Shown here in pieces: positions 42,693 through 50,646 of a DNA stretch of 64,000 nucleotides (the first letter of the stretch is position 1; every line of letters begins with the position of its first letter). The stretch is from assembly GCA_905233825.1 (NCBI GenBank), contig CAJOFE010000005.1, positions 34,992 through 98,991 on the forward strand, in the 5' to 3' direction. This stretch comes from an uncultured Prevotella sp. (GTDB lineage: Bacteria > Bacteroidota > Bacteroidia > Bacteroidales > Bacteroidaceae). Under the pieces are notes generated by a model. It worked only from the letters and a program-made list of their open reading frames with translations, had not been told where the DNA came from and searched no databases. Made by a program: the position numbers and the translations under genes.

Positions 42693-43271
42693 TTAGCTGA
42701 TGCTAACTTGCAGATTGATGTTTGCTATAGTCAGAATGTCGCCATTCTTCAATGACATATCTGTGTCAGGCTGAAGAAGATGCTCATTGAGCTTTGTTCC
42801 GTTAGACGAGTGCTTGTCAGACACACACCACCCTGAGCCGCTGTTGTATTTTAGTTGTGCATGTACTCCAGAAACATACATGTTCTGCTGGAAGAACTGA
42901 GAATAAGGCCCTTGGCGTCGGCCTATCACAGCCCCGTTCATTCCGATGAAACGAATGTTAAGTGTATCGTTATAGAGCATGAGCTGAGGAATGCCCTGAG
43001 GCATACCCGATGACATACGGACAACTCCACGATTAGTGGCGACAAACTCCTGAGAGACAAATCCTGACGACACCGAGATAGCACCGTGGGAAATGTTTCC
43101 CCGTCGGTTTTGGTAATCATCAGGCGACACCATGAGGCCGCCACAGCTGGTGCAACGACGCCCAATGCCTACACGTCCACATTTCTCACAATATAGCAAT
43201 GCCTGTCCACATTGGTCACAATAGTGAGAATCGTCGTCAATCTCTTCCTTACAGTTTGGACAAATGATCAT
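42693..43271 (-). CDS. Zinc-ribbon and FHA-domain protein
   Basis: A 192-residue protein. The first 45 residues hold a double zinc ribbon (CPNC, CDQC, CEKC, CTSC). A linker follows, then a C-terminal FHA domain (about 95-192) with AVIGRRQGP, the SGVHAQLKY strand and DKHSSNGTKLN. FHA domains bind phosphothreonine peptides, so this is the likely reader of the kinase's marks. It is 12 bp from the PP2C gene. Confidence 0.88.
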   Translation of the reverse strand: MIICPNCKEEIDDDSHYCDQCGQALLYCEKCGRVGIGRRCTSCGGLMVSPDDYQNRRGNISHGAISVSSGFVSQEFVATNRGVVRMSSGMPQGIPQLMLYNDTLNIRFIGMNGAVIGRRQGPYSQFFQQNMYVSGVHAQLKYNSGSGWCVSDKHSSNGTKLNEHLLQPDTDMSLKNGDILTIANINLQVSIS

Positions 43272-43304
43272 ATCTACGTCTACGATATAATATTATACAT
43301 TTTA

Positions 43305-46300
43305 TTATTTAGGTTCAATGATGTCTTCCGGCTGAATGAGCTGATAGGTTTCCTTCGTCACCTGATCAGGCGGCAACTGCGACACTCTCATTGACAGCTG
43401 CTGAACCGTAGCATCAAGCAGATTACGCATCTCACGGGCATTACCGAATGTTTCATCCTTCGTCATCAGCATCCTACAGATGACATCAAGCACCTTGAAC
43501 TCGGCAGTAGGCGAAAGAATGTAGGACTCTTTCTGAGCCATCTTCTTGAAGATAGCCAGAAGTTCGTCTTCGTTATAGTCTTCAATATGCAGTTTATGCG
43601 TAAAGCGACTGGCCAATCCGGCATTGGCCTGCATGAACTCATCCATCTTGTCCTTATAGCCGGCAGCTATGACCACAAACTTACCGCGATCATCCTCCAT
43701 ACGCTTCATCAACGTGTCGATAGCCTCCTTACCGTATTGGTCGTTCTGGTCGGAAAGAGTATAGGCCTCGTCAATGAACAAGATACCCCCCATAGCCTTA
43801 TCGCACATGGAATTGACAATCTTAGGCGTCTCACCCATGTACTTACCTACAAGCGTAGCACGACTGGCCTCTATCACTCTTGACGTTGGCAGGATGTCCA
43901 TAGACTGCAGGATCTCTCCCATCTTACGGGCAATTGATGTCTTACCAGTTCCAGGATTACCCATCAGTACAAAGTTCATCGACAGTTGCTGCACCTTACC
44001 AGCACCCAAAGCCGCACGCTGCTTCATGAACATGCTCTGTACTGCCAGTCGGCGTATGCTATTCTTCACGGAGCGCATACCAATGAAGTCATCCAGCTCA
44101 TTGAGCACCTCATCAAGCGGGCGTACAGCCGTACTCTGAGCAGCAGGCAAGTCTTCAGTAGTCAGCTTGAAGATGTCTTCTTCACTGAATCCTGGCTTAT
44201 TCATCAGCGTCACCAGACGCTGGCTCTGTTTCTCTACGGCTTCGTTGAAGATACGGCGAGCCTCTCGAGCATTGCCGAAGTTCTTGTCGCGCCGCAGATA
44301 AAGTTGCTCAAACTCACGATGAATGGCAGCCTGCGTAGCATCGTCAATAGTAAAGTTCTTTGCAGCGGCCAGATTGAGGAATATCTGCGTCAGCTCGTCA
44401 GGTGTGTAGTCTTCAAAGTGTATTGTCTGCGTGAAGCGGCTCTTCAGACCTGGGTTACTGTCAATGAAATCGTGCATCTGGTCTGTATAACCAGCCACAA
44501 TACATATAAACTTACCGCGGTCGTCTTCCAATCGCTTCAGCAACGTGTCGATAGCCTCGCCACCGAAAGAATCGTTATCACTCGACTTCAACGTGTAAGC
44601 CTCGTCGATGAAGAGTACTCCACCCATAGCCGAGTCTATTAGCTGATTCGTCTTAATAGCCGTCTGGCCGGAGAAACCAGCTACGAGCTTCGAACGGTCA
44701 GCTTCTACAAGCTGTCCTCGGGAAAGGATGCCAAGCGTTTTGAAAACATCGGCCATGATACGTGCCACAGTGGTCTTGCCCGTACCAGGATTACCCGTAA
44801 ACACATAATGCTTACCCTGGAAGGTATTGGTCTCACCACGCTTAATCTGCAGGTTGAGGAATGCGGCAAGATTCGTCACCTCCTTCTTCACACTTTCCAG
44901 ACCGACCATACCCTCGAATTTCTTCAGGCATTCAGTATAATCGACCTCCTTCGGTGCCTCGTAAGGAACATCAGCCGTCTCAATGGTCATCAGTTGCTCA
45001 TTCGACATCTGTGAGATATCACCATTCTGCAGTCGCTTAGCCTGGTTTTTGCAAATCTGGTCGAACAACGAACGCATTGTACGACCATTGGCAAAGTCCT
45101 TGTCACGCTGCTTGTGGAGCTCGGTAATCATCTTCTTCGTCAGCTCTTTGGCCTCGGGTGAGAACATGTATTTCTTTCCCGAAGCAAAGACTTCCATGAT
45201 GCTGAACAGCTCCTCGGGGTTGTAGTCCTCAATATTCAGGAAATAATTGAAGCGGCTGCGCATACCAGGATTGACACGGAAGAGGTTGTCCATCTCCGTG
45301 CGATAGCCAGCAGCGATGACGACGAACTTCCCACGATCGTCCTCCATACGCTTCATCAGCGTCTCCAATGCCTGGGCACCCTGATTGTCGCGTTCACCAG
45401 CCTGACTGAGAGGTGCCAACGTGTAAGCCTCATCAACAAACAGGATACCACCCATTGCCTTGTCGCACAAACGGTTCACCACCTTAGGAGTCTCACCCTG
45501 ATAGGGAGATACCATATGCGAACGATCTACCTCAACAACATGACCGGAATCCAGATAACCGATAGCCGCCAGAATTTCACCCAGCTTTCGGGCGATAGTG
45601 GTCTTACCCGTTCCAGGATTGCCCGTCAGCACGATATGCATAGACAGTTTCTCCTGTTCACCGAGGCCACGTTCCTGACGCTGCAAGCTGTTCTGTACGG
45701 AGAAAGCTATCTCGCGTACGGCCTGCTTCACCTCCGTCATACCAATGAATGAGTCGAGGTCGCTCAGGATGTCTTCAAGCGAGCGCTCTTCGGGCACATA
45801 CCCCTTGATGTCTTCTTTCTCCACTTGCTCCGCATGGGTACCACGACTGATGAAAGAGGTGAAAATGTCCTCTGCGGTCTTCATGGCCAGATGAGCATTA
45901 CCGAATGTCTCGTCCTTAATCTTGATCTGATACTTGAAAAAACGCGTCAGCTGGTGATCAGCTTCTGGCGAGAAATTGCTAAGCCCATATTTGGTACGCA
46001 ATTCCAACTTGGTGATGTCGCACAACTCCTGGAAATTAGGAGTAGGAAGTCGGAAAGTATATTTGAAGCGGTTCTTTACTGCAGGGTTGCTCTCCAAAAA
46101 ATCATCGAGGCCTTTGGGAAGACCAGCCATAATCACAATGGGATTATCGTCCCATTTATCCATTTCGACAAAGAGCTTATCCAGAGGATTCACCTGATTG
46201 GAATACTTGTCAGGCAACAATTTCTGCACATTGTCGAAGAAGAGCAAACCACCACGTGCTTTCTTGATGTTCTCATCCCATTTGTCAACAAAACGCTGGT

Positions 46301-46619
46301 AGTCAACAGCATCAACCATCGTCAGCTTTGGCTTATCAATGATCTTATGATGGAAGAAATAGTCACGGATGATACTCGACAAAGCGGTCTTACCCGTACC
46401 TGTCTCTCCTATAATGATTGCGTTTACCGACAAGCGTACTGTCGAGATGTCCTTACGGGAACGCAGGTAGGTATAAGTATCAACAATGGTCTTCAACTGA
46501 GCCTTGACATCGTCAAGTCCAACCATTTTGTCAAGCGTATTAATCAAAATGGGCTGTCCGCACCACTTACAGTATTTCGCTACGCTTCTGTTCTCCTTAT
46601 GGCAAAATTCACATGTCAT
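43305..46619 (-). CDS. Four-module AAA+ ATPase with N-terminal zinc ribbon (CbbX/SpoVK/EccA-like)
   Basis: An 1104-residue protein. It has one zinc ribbon (residues 3-20: CEFC...CKWC), then four P-loop modules with Walker A at 71-78 (GETGTGKT), 333-340, 609-616 and 887-894 (each GNPGTGKT). Walker B is FVDEAYT/FIDEAYT in modules 2-4 but FFDNVQK in module 1, so module 1 probably binds but does not hydrolyse ATP. Modules 2-4 carry the CbbX-type sensor NFGNARE/FANGRT and arginine segment SRF. This family remodels protein complexes; the target here is unknown. Confidence 0.9.
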   Translation of the reverse strand: MTCEFCHKENRSVAKYCKWCGQPILINTLDKMVGLDDVKAQLKTIVDTYTYLRSRKDISTVRLSVNAIIIGETGTGKTALSSIIRDYFFHHKIIDKPKLTMVDAVDYQRFVDKWDENIKKARGGLLFFDNVQKLLPDKYSNQVNPLDKLFVEMDKWDDNPIVIMAGLPKGLDDFLESNPAVKNRFKYTFRLPTPNFQELCDITKLELRTKYGLSNFSPEADHQLTRFFKYQIKIKDETFGNAHLAMKTAEDIFTSFISRGTHAEQVEKEDIKGYVPEERSLEDILSDLDSFIGMTEVKQAVREIAFSVQNSLQRQERGLGEQEKLSMHIVLTGNPGTGKTTIARKLGEILAAIGYLDSGHVVEVDRSHMVSPYQGETPKVVNRLCDKAMGGILFVDEAYTLAPLSQAGERDNQGAQALETLMKRMEDDRGKFVVIAAGYRTEMDNLFRVNPGMRSRFNYFLNIEDYNPEELFSIMEVFASGKKYMFSPEAKELTKKMITELHKQRDKDFANGRTMRSLFDQICKNQAKRLQNGDISQMSNEQLMTIETADVPYEAPKEVDYTECLKKFEGMVGLESVKKEVTNLAAFLNLQIKRGETNTFQGKHYVFTGNPGTGKTTVARIMADVFKTLGILSRGQLVEADRSKLVAGFSGQTAIKTNQLIDSAMGGVLFIDEAYTLKSSDNDSFGGEAIDTLLKRLEDDRGKFICIVAGYTDQMHDFIDSNPGLKSRFTQTIHFEDYTPDELTQIFLNLAAAKNFTIDDATQAAIHREFEQLYLRRDKNFGNAREARRIFNEAVEKQSQRLVTLMNKPGFSEEDIFKLTTEDLPAAQSTAVRPLDEVLNELDDFIGMRSVKNSIRRLAVQSMFMKQRAALGAGKVQQLSMNFVLMGNPGTGKTSIARKMGEILQSMDILPTSRVIEASRATLVGKYMGETPKIVNSMCDKAMGGILFIDEAYTLSDQNDQYGKEAIDTLMKRMEDDRGKFVVIAAGYKDKMDEFMQANAGLASRFTHKLHIEDYNEDELLAIFKKMAQKESYILSPTAEFKVLDVICRMLMTKDETFGNAREMRNLLDATVQQLSMRVSQLPPDQVTKETYQLIQPEDIIEPK

Positions 46620-46652
46620 TATTTTGCTTCACTTTATAATAGTGTCAGGTTA

Positions 46653-49595
46653 TCAAGAAAAAGGCAACTTCATGTCAAGAATACTGGAACTGAATATACA
46701 GAATTCAAGCACCATAATGAGAGCAAGCACCGACCAAAGGACATAGTGAACCACTGATTCTCCTGAAAGAGAATTCACCTGGTCACTAACCTCATCGAGC
46801 AAGCCGAATTTCGTACTCTTATATCGTTGCGACTTTGTCTTGAACGTATAATATAGAGGCTCTAATAGCGATGACTTCACGTCGTCGCTTTTCAACACCT
46901 CCTGCATAGTTTCTGAATCCGATACATGATTCTCCTTAAATGCCGTGAAATAGCAGATAAGCATATACACGACGGTGATAGCCACCACCACATAGTTCAG
47001 AATACCGGGGTTGGCAGTTTGTACCTTCGCAATAATAAATATAGGTATTGCGGAAGAGGCGACTCCAAGCACTCCCATTAGCGTGGAGAGCATCGGACCC
47101 ATTCCTTTGAAGTAACATCTGACACCCACAATAATACCCGTCATTCCACCTAATGGCAAACCCATCGACAGGAACTTGTGTTCCATCAGATAACTGCGCC
47201 CTGTAATACCGAATATCAGTACTAACAATATCCAAATTCCACAGAGGGAACAGAAGATATACTTCCACATCTTTTCTTTGGCACGTGCCTTGCTCCATTG
47301 CTTCCTGACGGCAGCCACCCTCGACTTCGTGTCTTCACAAGCCTTTGTGAACCTGCGGTAATAGGGTTGCTGATTATCCAGACGTCCCAAAGCCATAATC
47401 CACTCTTCCAGCTCACGCTCATAGCTATATTCCTCGGCAAACTCACGAGAGGGATCCTCGTGGTAATATACCGACATCCACTGAGCGAGAGCTCCGTTGC
47501 GCAATTCCGAGCGAATGAGCGATGTAAACGAGATGTCAATGCTACGCCCATCATTAAGTATAGTACCATTAGGCAACAGATAGCCGGGCTTGGCACCCAG
47601 GATACGGCAAAAGCGATAGAGCGCCGTACGTAAGTCATACGCGCTCAAACGGTCACGGTTCTCTGGCAATGAGAGGTCGAAGCAGCGTGTGGCCTCATTC
47701 ATAATCTCATACCATCCGTGCAGTTGAGCATAATAATGGAAACGTCCATCCTTATCGGTATATTCCATCATTTGCACGGCAAAATCTTCAGAAGATAGAT
47801 GCTCTGTCTGCATCAGCTGATGTGACAACAAGTCACCAATTTCCGCAGGCTTATAGGCACTACGAAGGTCGTAGGCTGCTTCCCTATCTAAGTTGTACAG
47901 CACCTTATAGCATAACTGACGGGAATAAGGCTGTCCTTGTGTCAAAATACGCAACGACTCACAGGCCATCATGTCTTCATGGGCATACATCCATGAAAGT
48001 AGGCGACCGTCGCACAGTGCCAGCCAATCATCTTCAGAAGGATTGGAATAGCCAAAGGCATGAGTTATCTCCTTAATGGTCGATGACGGATGCCTGGAGA
48101 GGAATGGTATTTCCGAGTCTATCTCATACACCATACGTACCACCGAGGTGTTGGCATCGTTACCCTCCTCGAAATAAGAGCGCAGACGCTGGACGTCACA
48201 CTTTACATGTGTATCAAGCCAGAGGAAGAGAGAATCATTAGGATTCTTCAGTAAGACGGCATAATTCTCCCTGTTGCATAGGAGTGCTAAAGCCACGCTG
48301 TGCACGTCGTCACAAGCATTTCCCTGTATGTCAATATACGGATAAGTGGGATCCATTGTATATAAAGCACACATAAATCCCGCTTTCTTATCTACTGGAT
48401 ATTTGTTGATGACAATATCTTTCAGCAGTTCCGAGAGTTTCGTGTTACCGCTATTCTCTAACCAAGTGATGATACGTCCGTTATAGAGGTAGTTAATGCC
48501 CAGCTTCTCACGTTCGGCAAGCATGGGAACCAATTCATGAACATTGTCAGCCACAAGGTTCTTTTCGGGATCAACAATAAAGCTCTTATAGCGCAGGAAA
48601 GGCGAAGAGAGATCAACAGGAACATCTTCACCGAGGAACCAGCGCTCAACCTGGTCATAACCCCATCTGTTCTGCTGATTCACCGATGTCAGTCCCTGTA
48701 TCAGCCTCTTCACTTTATCGGGAAGCTCACCGAGACGGGGCAACCGTCCTTCACTCTTCTGCTTCATCATGATGCGCTCGTTCGAGCTCATCGGATTCTC
48801 ACCTAACCACGCAGCAAAAAGAGTAATACCCAGCGAATAGTAGTCGGCAGCCTCAGTAATCTCTACCTCTCCGTCTATCACGTCAGTGTACATCTCGGGA
48901 GCGGCATAGATAGGCGTGCGGGCCTGAGTCGTATGGAAGGTGCGGGCATCGCCTTCACGCAAGGCAGAGATGCCGAAATCACCTAGTACCAACTGCTTCT
49001 GCTCGTCATCGCGGAAGAAGAAATTGGTAGGTTTGATATCCTTGTGCAGCACACCGTGAAGATGACAATATGACAGAGCAGCCGCACTTTGCAAAGCAAT
49101 ACGACGAAAACGGTTGAAGTCGCCCTCCAACTTCAGGTCGCGCAACGTTCCTCCGCGCAGATATTCCATCAGCTCATAATAGCGGTGCTTGCCATCAACG
49201 TATGTCTTGCCATAATCGAACAATTCCACAATCATCTCAAACTGGAAGGAACGTACCACCTGCATGAGCTTCTTGTTGATATCGAAGTTGGGATAATAGA
49301 CTTTCAGTACATATTCACTTTCCTCGCCTACTCGCTTTACGAGAAACACCTGTGCCTCGCCTGAGCTTTCACTCAGCGTATTTATGAGTTCATAAGTATC
49401 GCCTTTCAGTACGAATGTCTTGACATCTGTGTTCTCCACCGCCTGAGTTCTGCTATTACCACTTGGGCGTATGGTCGTATCTGCCACGACAGCCTGGTTT
49501 TGCTTTGGCTTGGCATCAATATGCATAGTACTGTCTGGCGCAAACTTCTGTGCCTGGTCAGCAGGTCTGATGGTTGTTAGGTTATCGTCTGCCAT
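46653..49595 (-). CDS. Membrane-anchored Ser/Thr protein kinase
   Basis: A 980-residue protein. A threonine-rich N-tail (with TIRP repeated at about 8-11 and 41-44, plausible phosphosites for the FHA partner) precedes a kinase domain at about 66-310. Lys98 is in VLKVYYP, the catalytic loop HKDIKPTN is at 184-191, DFG at 206-208 and APE at 232-234. A long helical region follows, then about five membrane helices near the C-terminus. All catalytic residues are present. The start MADDNLTT is 4 bp after the upstream stop; longer in-frame starts would overlap that gene. Confidence 0.9.
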   Translation of the reverse strand: MADDNLTTIRPADQAQKFAPDSTMHIDAKPKQNQAVVADTTIRPSGNSRTQAVENTDVKTFVLKGDTYELINTLSESSGEAQVFLVKRVGEESEYVLKVYYPNFDINKKLMQVVRSFQFEMIVELFDYGKTYVDGKHRYYELMEYLRGGTLRDLKLEGDFNRFRRIALQSAAALSYCHLHGVLHKDIKPTNFFFRDDEQKQLVLGDFGISALREGDARTFHTTQARTPIYAAPEMYTDVIDGEVEITEAADYYSLGITLFAAWLGENPMSSNERIMMKQKSEGRLPRLGELPDKVKRLIQGLTSVNQQNRWGYDQVERWFLGEDVPVDLSSPFLRYKSFIVDPEKNLVADNVHELVPMLAEREKLGINYLYNGRIITWLENSGNTKLSELLKDIVINKYPVDKKAGFMCALYTMDPTYPYIDIQGNACDDVHSVALALLCNRENYAVLLKNPNDSLFLWLDTHVKCDVQRLRSYFEEGNDANTSVVRMVYEIDSEIPFLSRHPSSTIKEITHAFGYSNPSEDDWLALCDGRLLSWMYAHEDMMACESLRILTQGQPYSRQLCYKVLYNLDREAAYDLRSAYKPAEIGDLLSHQLMQTEHLSSEDFAVQMMEYTDKDGRFHYYAQLHGWYEIMNEATRCFDLSLPENRDRLSAYDLRTALYRFCRILGAKPGYLLPNGTILNDGRSIDISFTSLIRSELRNGALAQWMSVYYHEDPSREFAEEYSYERELEEWIMALGRLDNQQPYYRRFTKACEDTKSRVAAVRKQWSKARAKEKMWKYIFCSLCGIWILLVLIFGITGRSYLMEHKFLSMGLPLGGMTGIIVGVRCYFKGMGPMLSTLMGVLGVASSAIPIFIIAKVQTANPGILNYVVVAITVVYMLICYFTAFKENHVSDSETMQEVLKSDDVKSSLLEPLYYTFKTKSQRYKSTKFGLLDEVSDQVNSLSGESVVHYVLWSVLALIMVLEFCIFSSSILDMKLPFS

Positions 49596-49599
49596 AGGT

Positions 49600-50517
49600 T
49601 TATTTATCATCTTTAACTTCTTGTGTTGAGGAATGACCCAGAATGACCCATTGTCCGCCCAACTGGGGCTTTGCACATCCGCAAGGACTGGAATGAAGGG
49701 CATTCTTATAGTTACATTTCCATGCTAACCGCACGCCGATAGGCTTCTGTGCCATTGCATAGTTACGAACTTTTGCCGGCGACGGCGAGGCCGGTATGGC
49801 CATCTTGCCGAGGAGTTGCGACAGCTGCTCCAGCTTTCTTTGTTTCTGAATGTCAAGTTCTTCTTTTGATACCCTATGATAGCGGGGCTGAGGAATCTCT
49901 GGCTCAGCCACTCCCTCGTCCTGTGCCAGCAGACGAAACACGCGCTCCCTCAGCTGCAGGCTGGCTTCATCGTTGCTCATATCACTATCACTGGTATAGG
50001 GTAACTGCATCTGCAGCTCGTTGTACTCACGGGCCAGCAACACCAGTTCCTGATAGTCAGGACGCTCACGCAACTGCGCCATCATCTGCTTGGCCTCGTC
50101 TGTCAAAGGCTGCCCACATTGCTTGCAGAAAGCAAAGTCATTCAGCGTGTGACAGGTAGGACAGACAATACCACCACGAGGAGAACCACACTCCGGACAA
50201 TAGGGATCATTTTCATTGAAACGAGCGCCACAGAACGAGCACACATCGGGGCGGATATAATGATGGCAGACCTCACAGAAGTCAGCATCAGGATCCAGCT
50301 CGTTACCACAATTGGGGCAACTTCCCACATGCAATAGTTCACCACACGACGCACAATACTTTGCTTCGGGCTCATTGATGGTACCGCACTTGGGACAAGC
50401 AACACCACTGGCCGTCTTGGCCTGCATCTGCATAGCCTGACGTCCATCTTGAGTCACCTCCAAAGGTCCCATCTCTCGTTGCCGTTCAGCAGGACGTTGT
50501 GTTATTTCGTCAGTCAT
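49600..50517 (-). CDS. Multi-zinc-ribbon protein, first gene of the signalling module
   Basis: A 305-residue soluble protein. Between residues about 41 and 137 it carries four consecutive C-x2-C/C-x2-C ribbon pairs (two double zinc ribbons). A helical middle follows. Near the C-terminus lies a separate cysteine cluster (WKCNYKNALHSSPCGCAKP) that could bind another metal. The function is unknown; it may be a scaffold or adaptor, because three of the other module members also carry zinc ribbons or threonine-rich tails. Its promoter is the only one seen for the whole run. Confidence 0.82.
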   Translation of the reverse strand: MTDEITQRPAERQREMGPLEVTQDGRQAMQMQAKTASGVACPKCGTINEPEAKYCASCGELLHVGSCPNCGNELDPDADFCEVCHHYIRPDVCSFCGARFNENDPYCPECGSPRGGIVCPTCHTLNDFAFCKQCGQPLTDEAKQMMAQLRERPDYQELVLLAREYNELQMQLPYTSDSDMSNDEASLQLRERVFRLLAQDEGVAEPEIPQPRYHRVSKEELDIQKQRKLEQLSQLLGKMAIPASPSPAKVRNYAMAQKPIGVRLAWKCNYKNALHSSPCGCAKPQLGGQWVILGHSSTQEVKDDK

Positions 50518-50546
50518 AAGATTATCAATTTAGGTAAAAATGATGT

Positions 50547-50577
50547 GCAAAGTTACAAAAAGTTTTCTAAAAAGCAA
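50547..50577 (-). promoter_or_regulatory. Promoter of the kinase-AAA-FHA-PP2C run
   Basis: On the minus strand, TAACTTTGC with a TTG exactly 19 bp upstream. The next gene gaps downstream show no comparable box. Confidence 0.82.
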
Positions 50578-50595
50578 ATATCTTTGAAAAAATAT

Positions 50596-50626
50596 TTGTC
50601 AAACAAAACTTTTTTTATACATTTGC
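50596..50626 (+). promoter_or_regulatory. Promoter of relA
   Basis: TTTG ending at 50598, 19 bp, then TACATTTGC. The start codon is 20 bp further on. Confidence 0.82.
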
Positions 50627-50646
50627 ATGAAAAATCAGGCAAAAAC

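Noticed and set aside
41937..50517. The signalling module as part of type VI or type VII secretion
   Set aside because: No sheath, tube, VgrG, EccC or WXG100-like gene is present in the window; only the kinase, FHA, PP2C and AAA+ components match.
50547..50626. A riboswitch between the signalling module and relA
   Set aside because: The gap holds two back-to-back promoters and short leaders; there is no room for, or sign of, a conserved aptamer.
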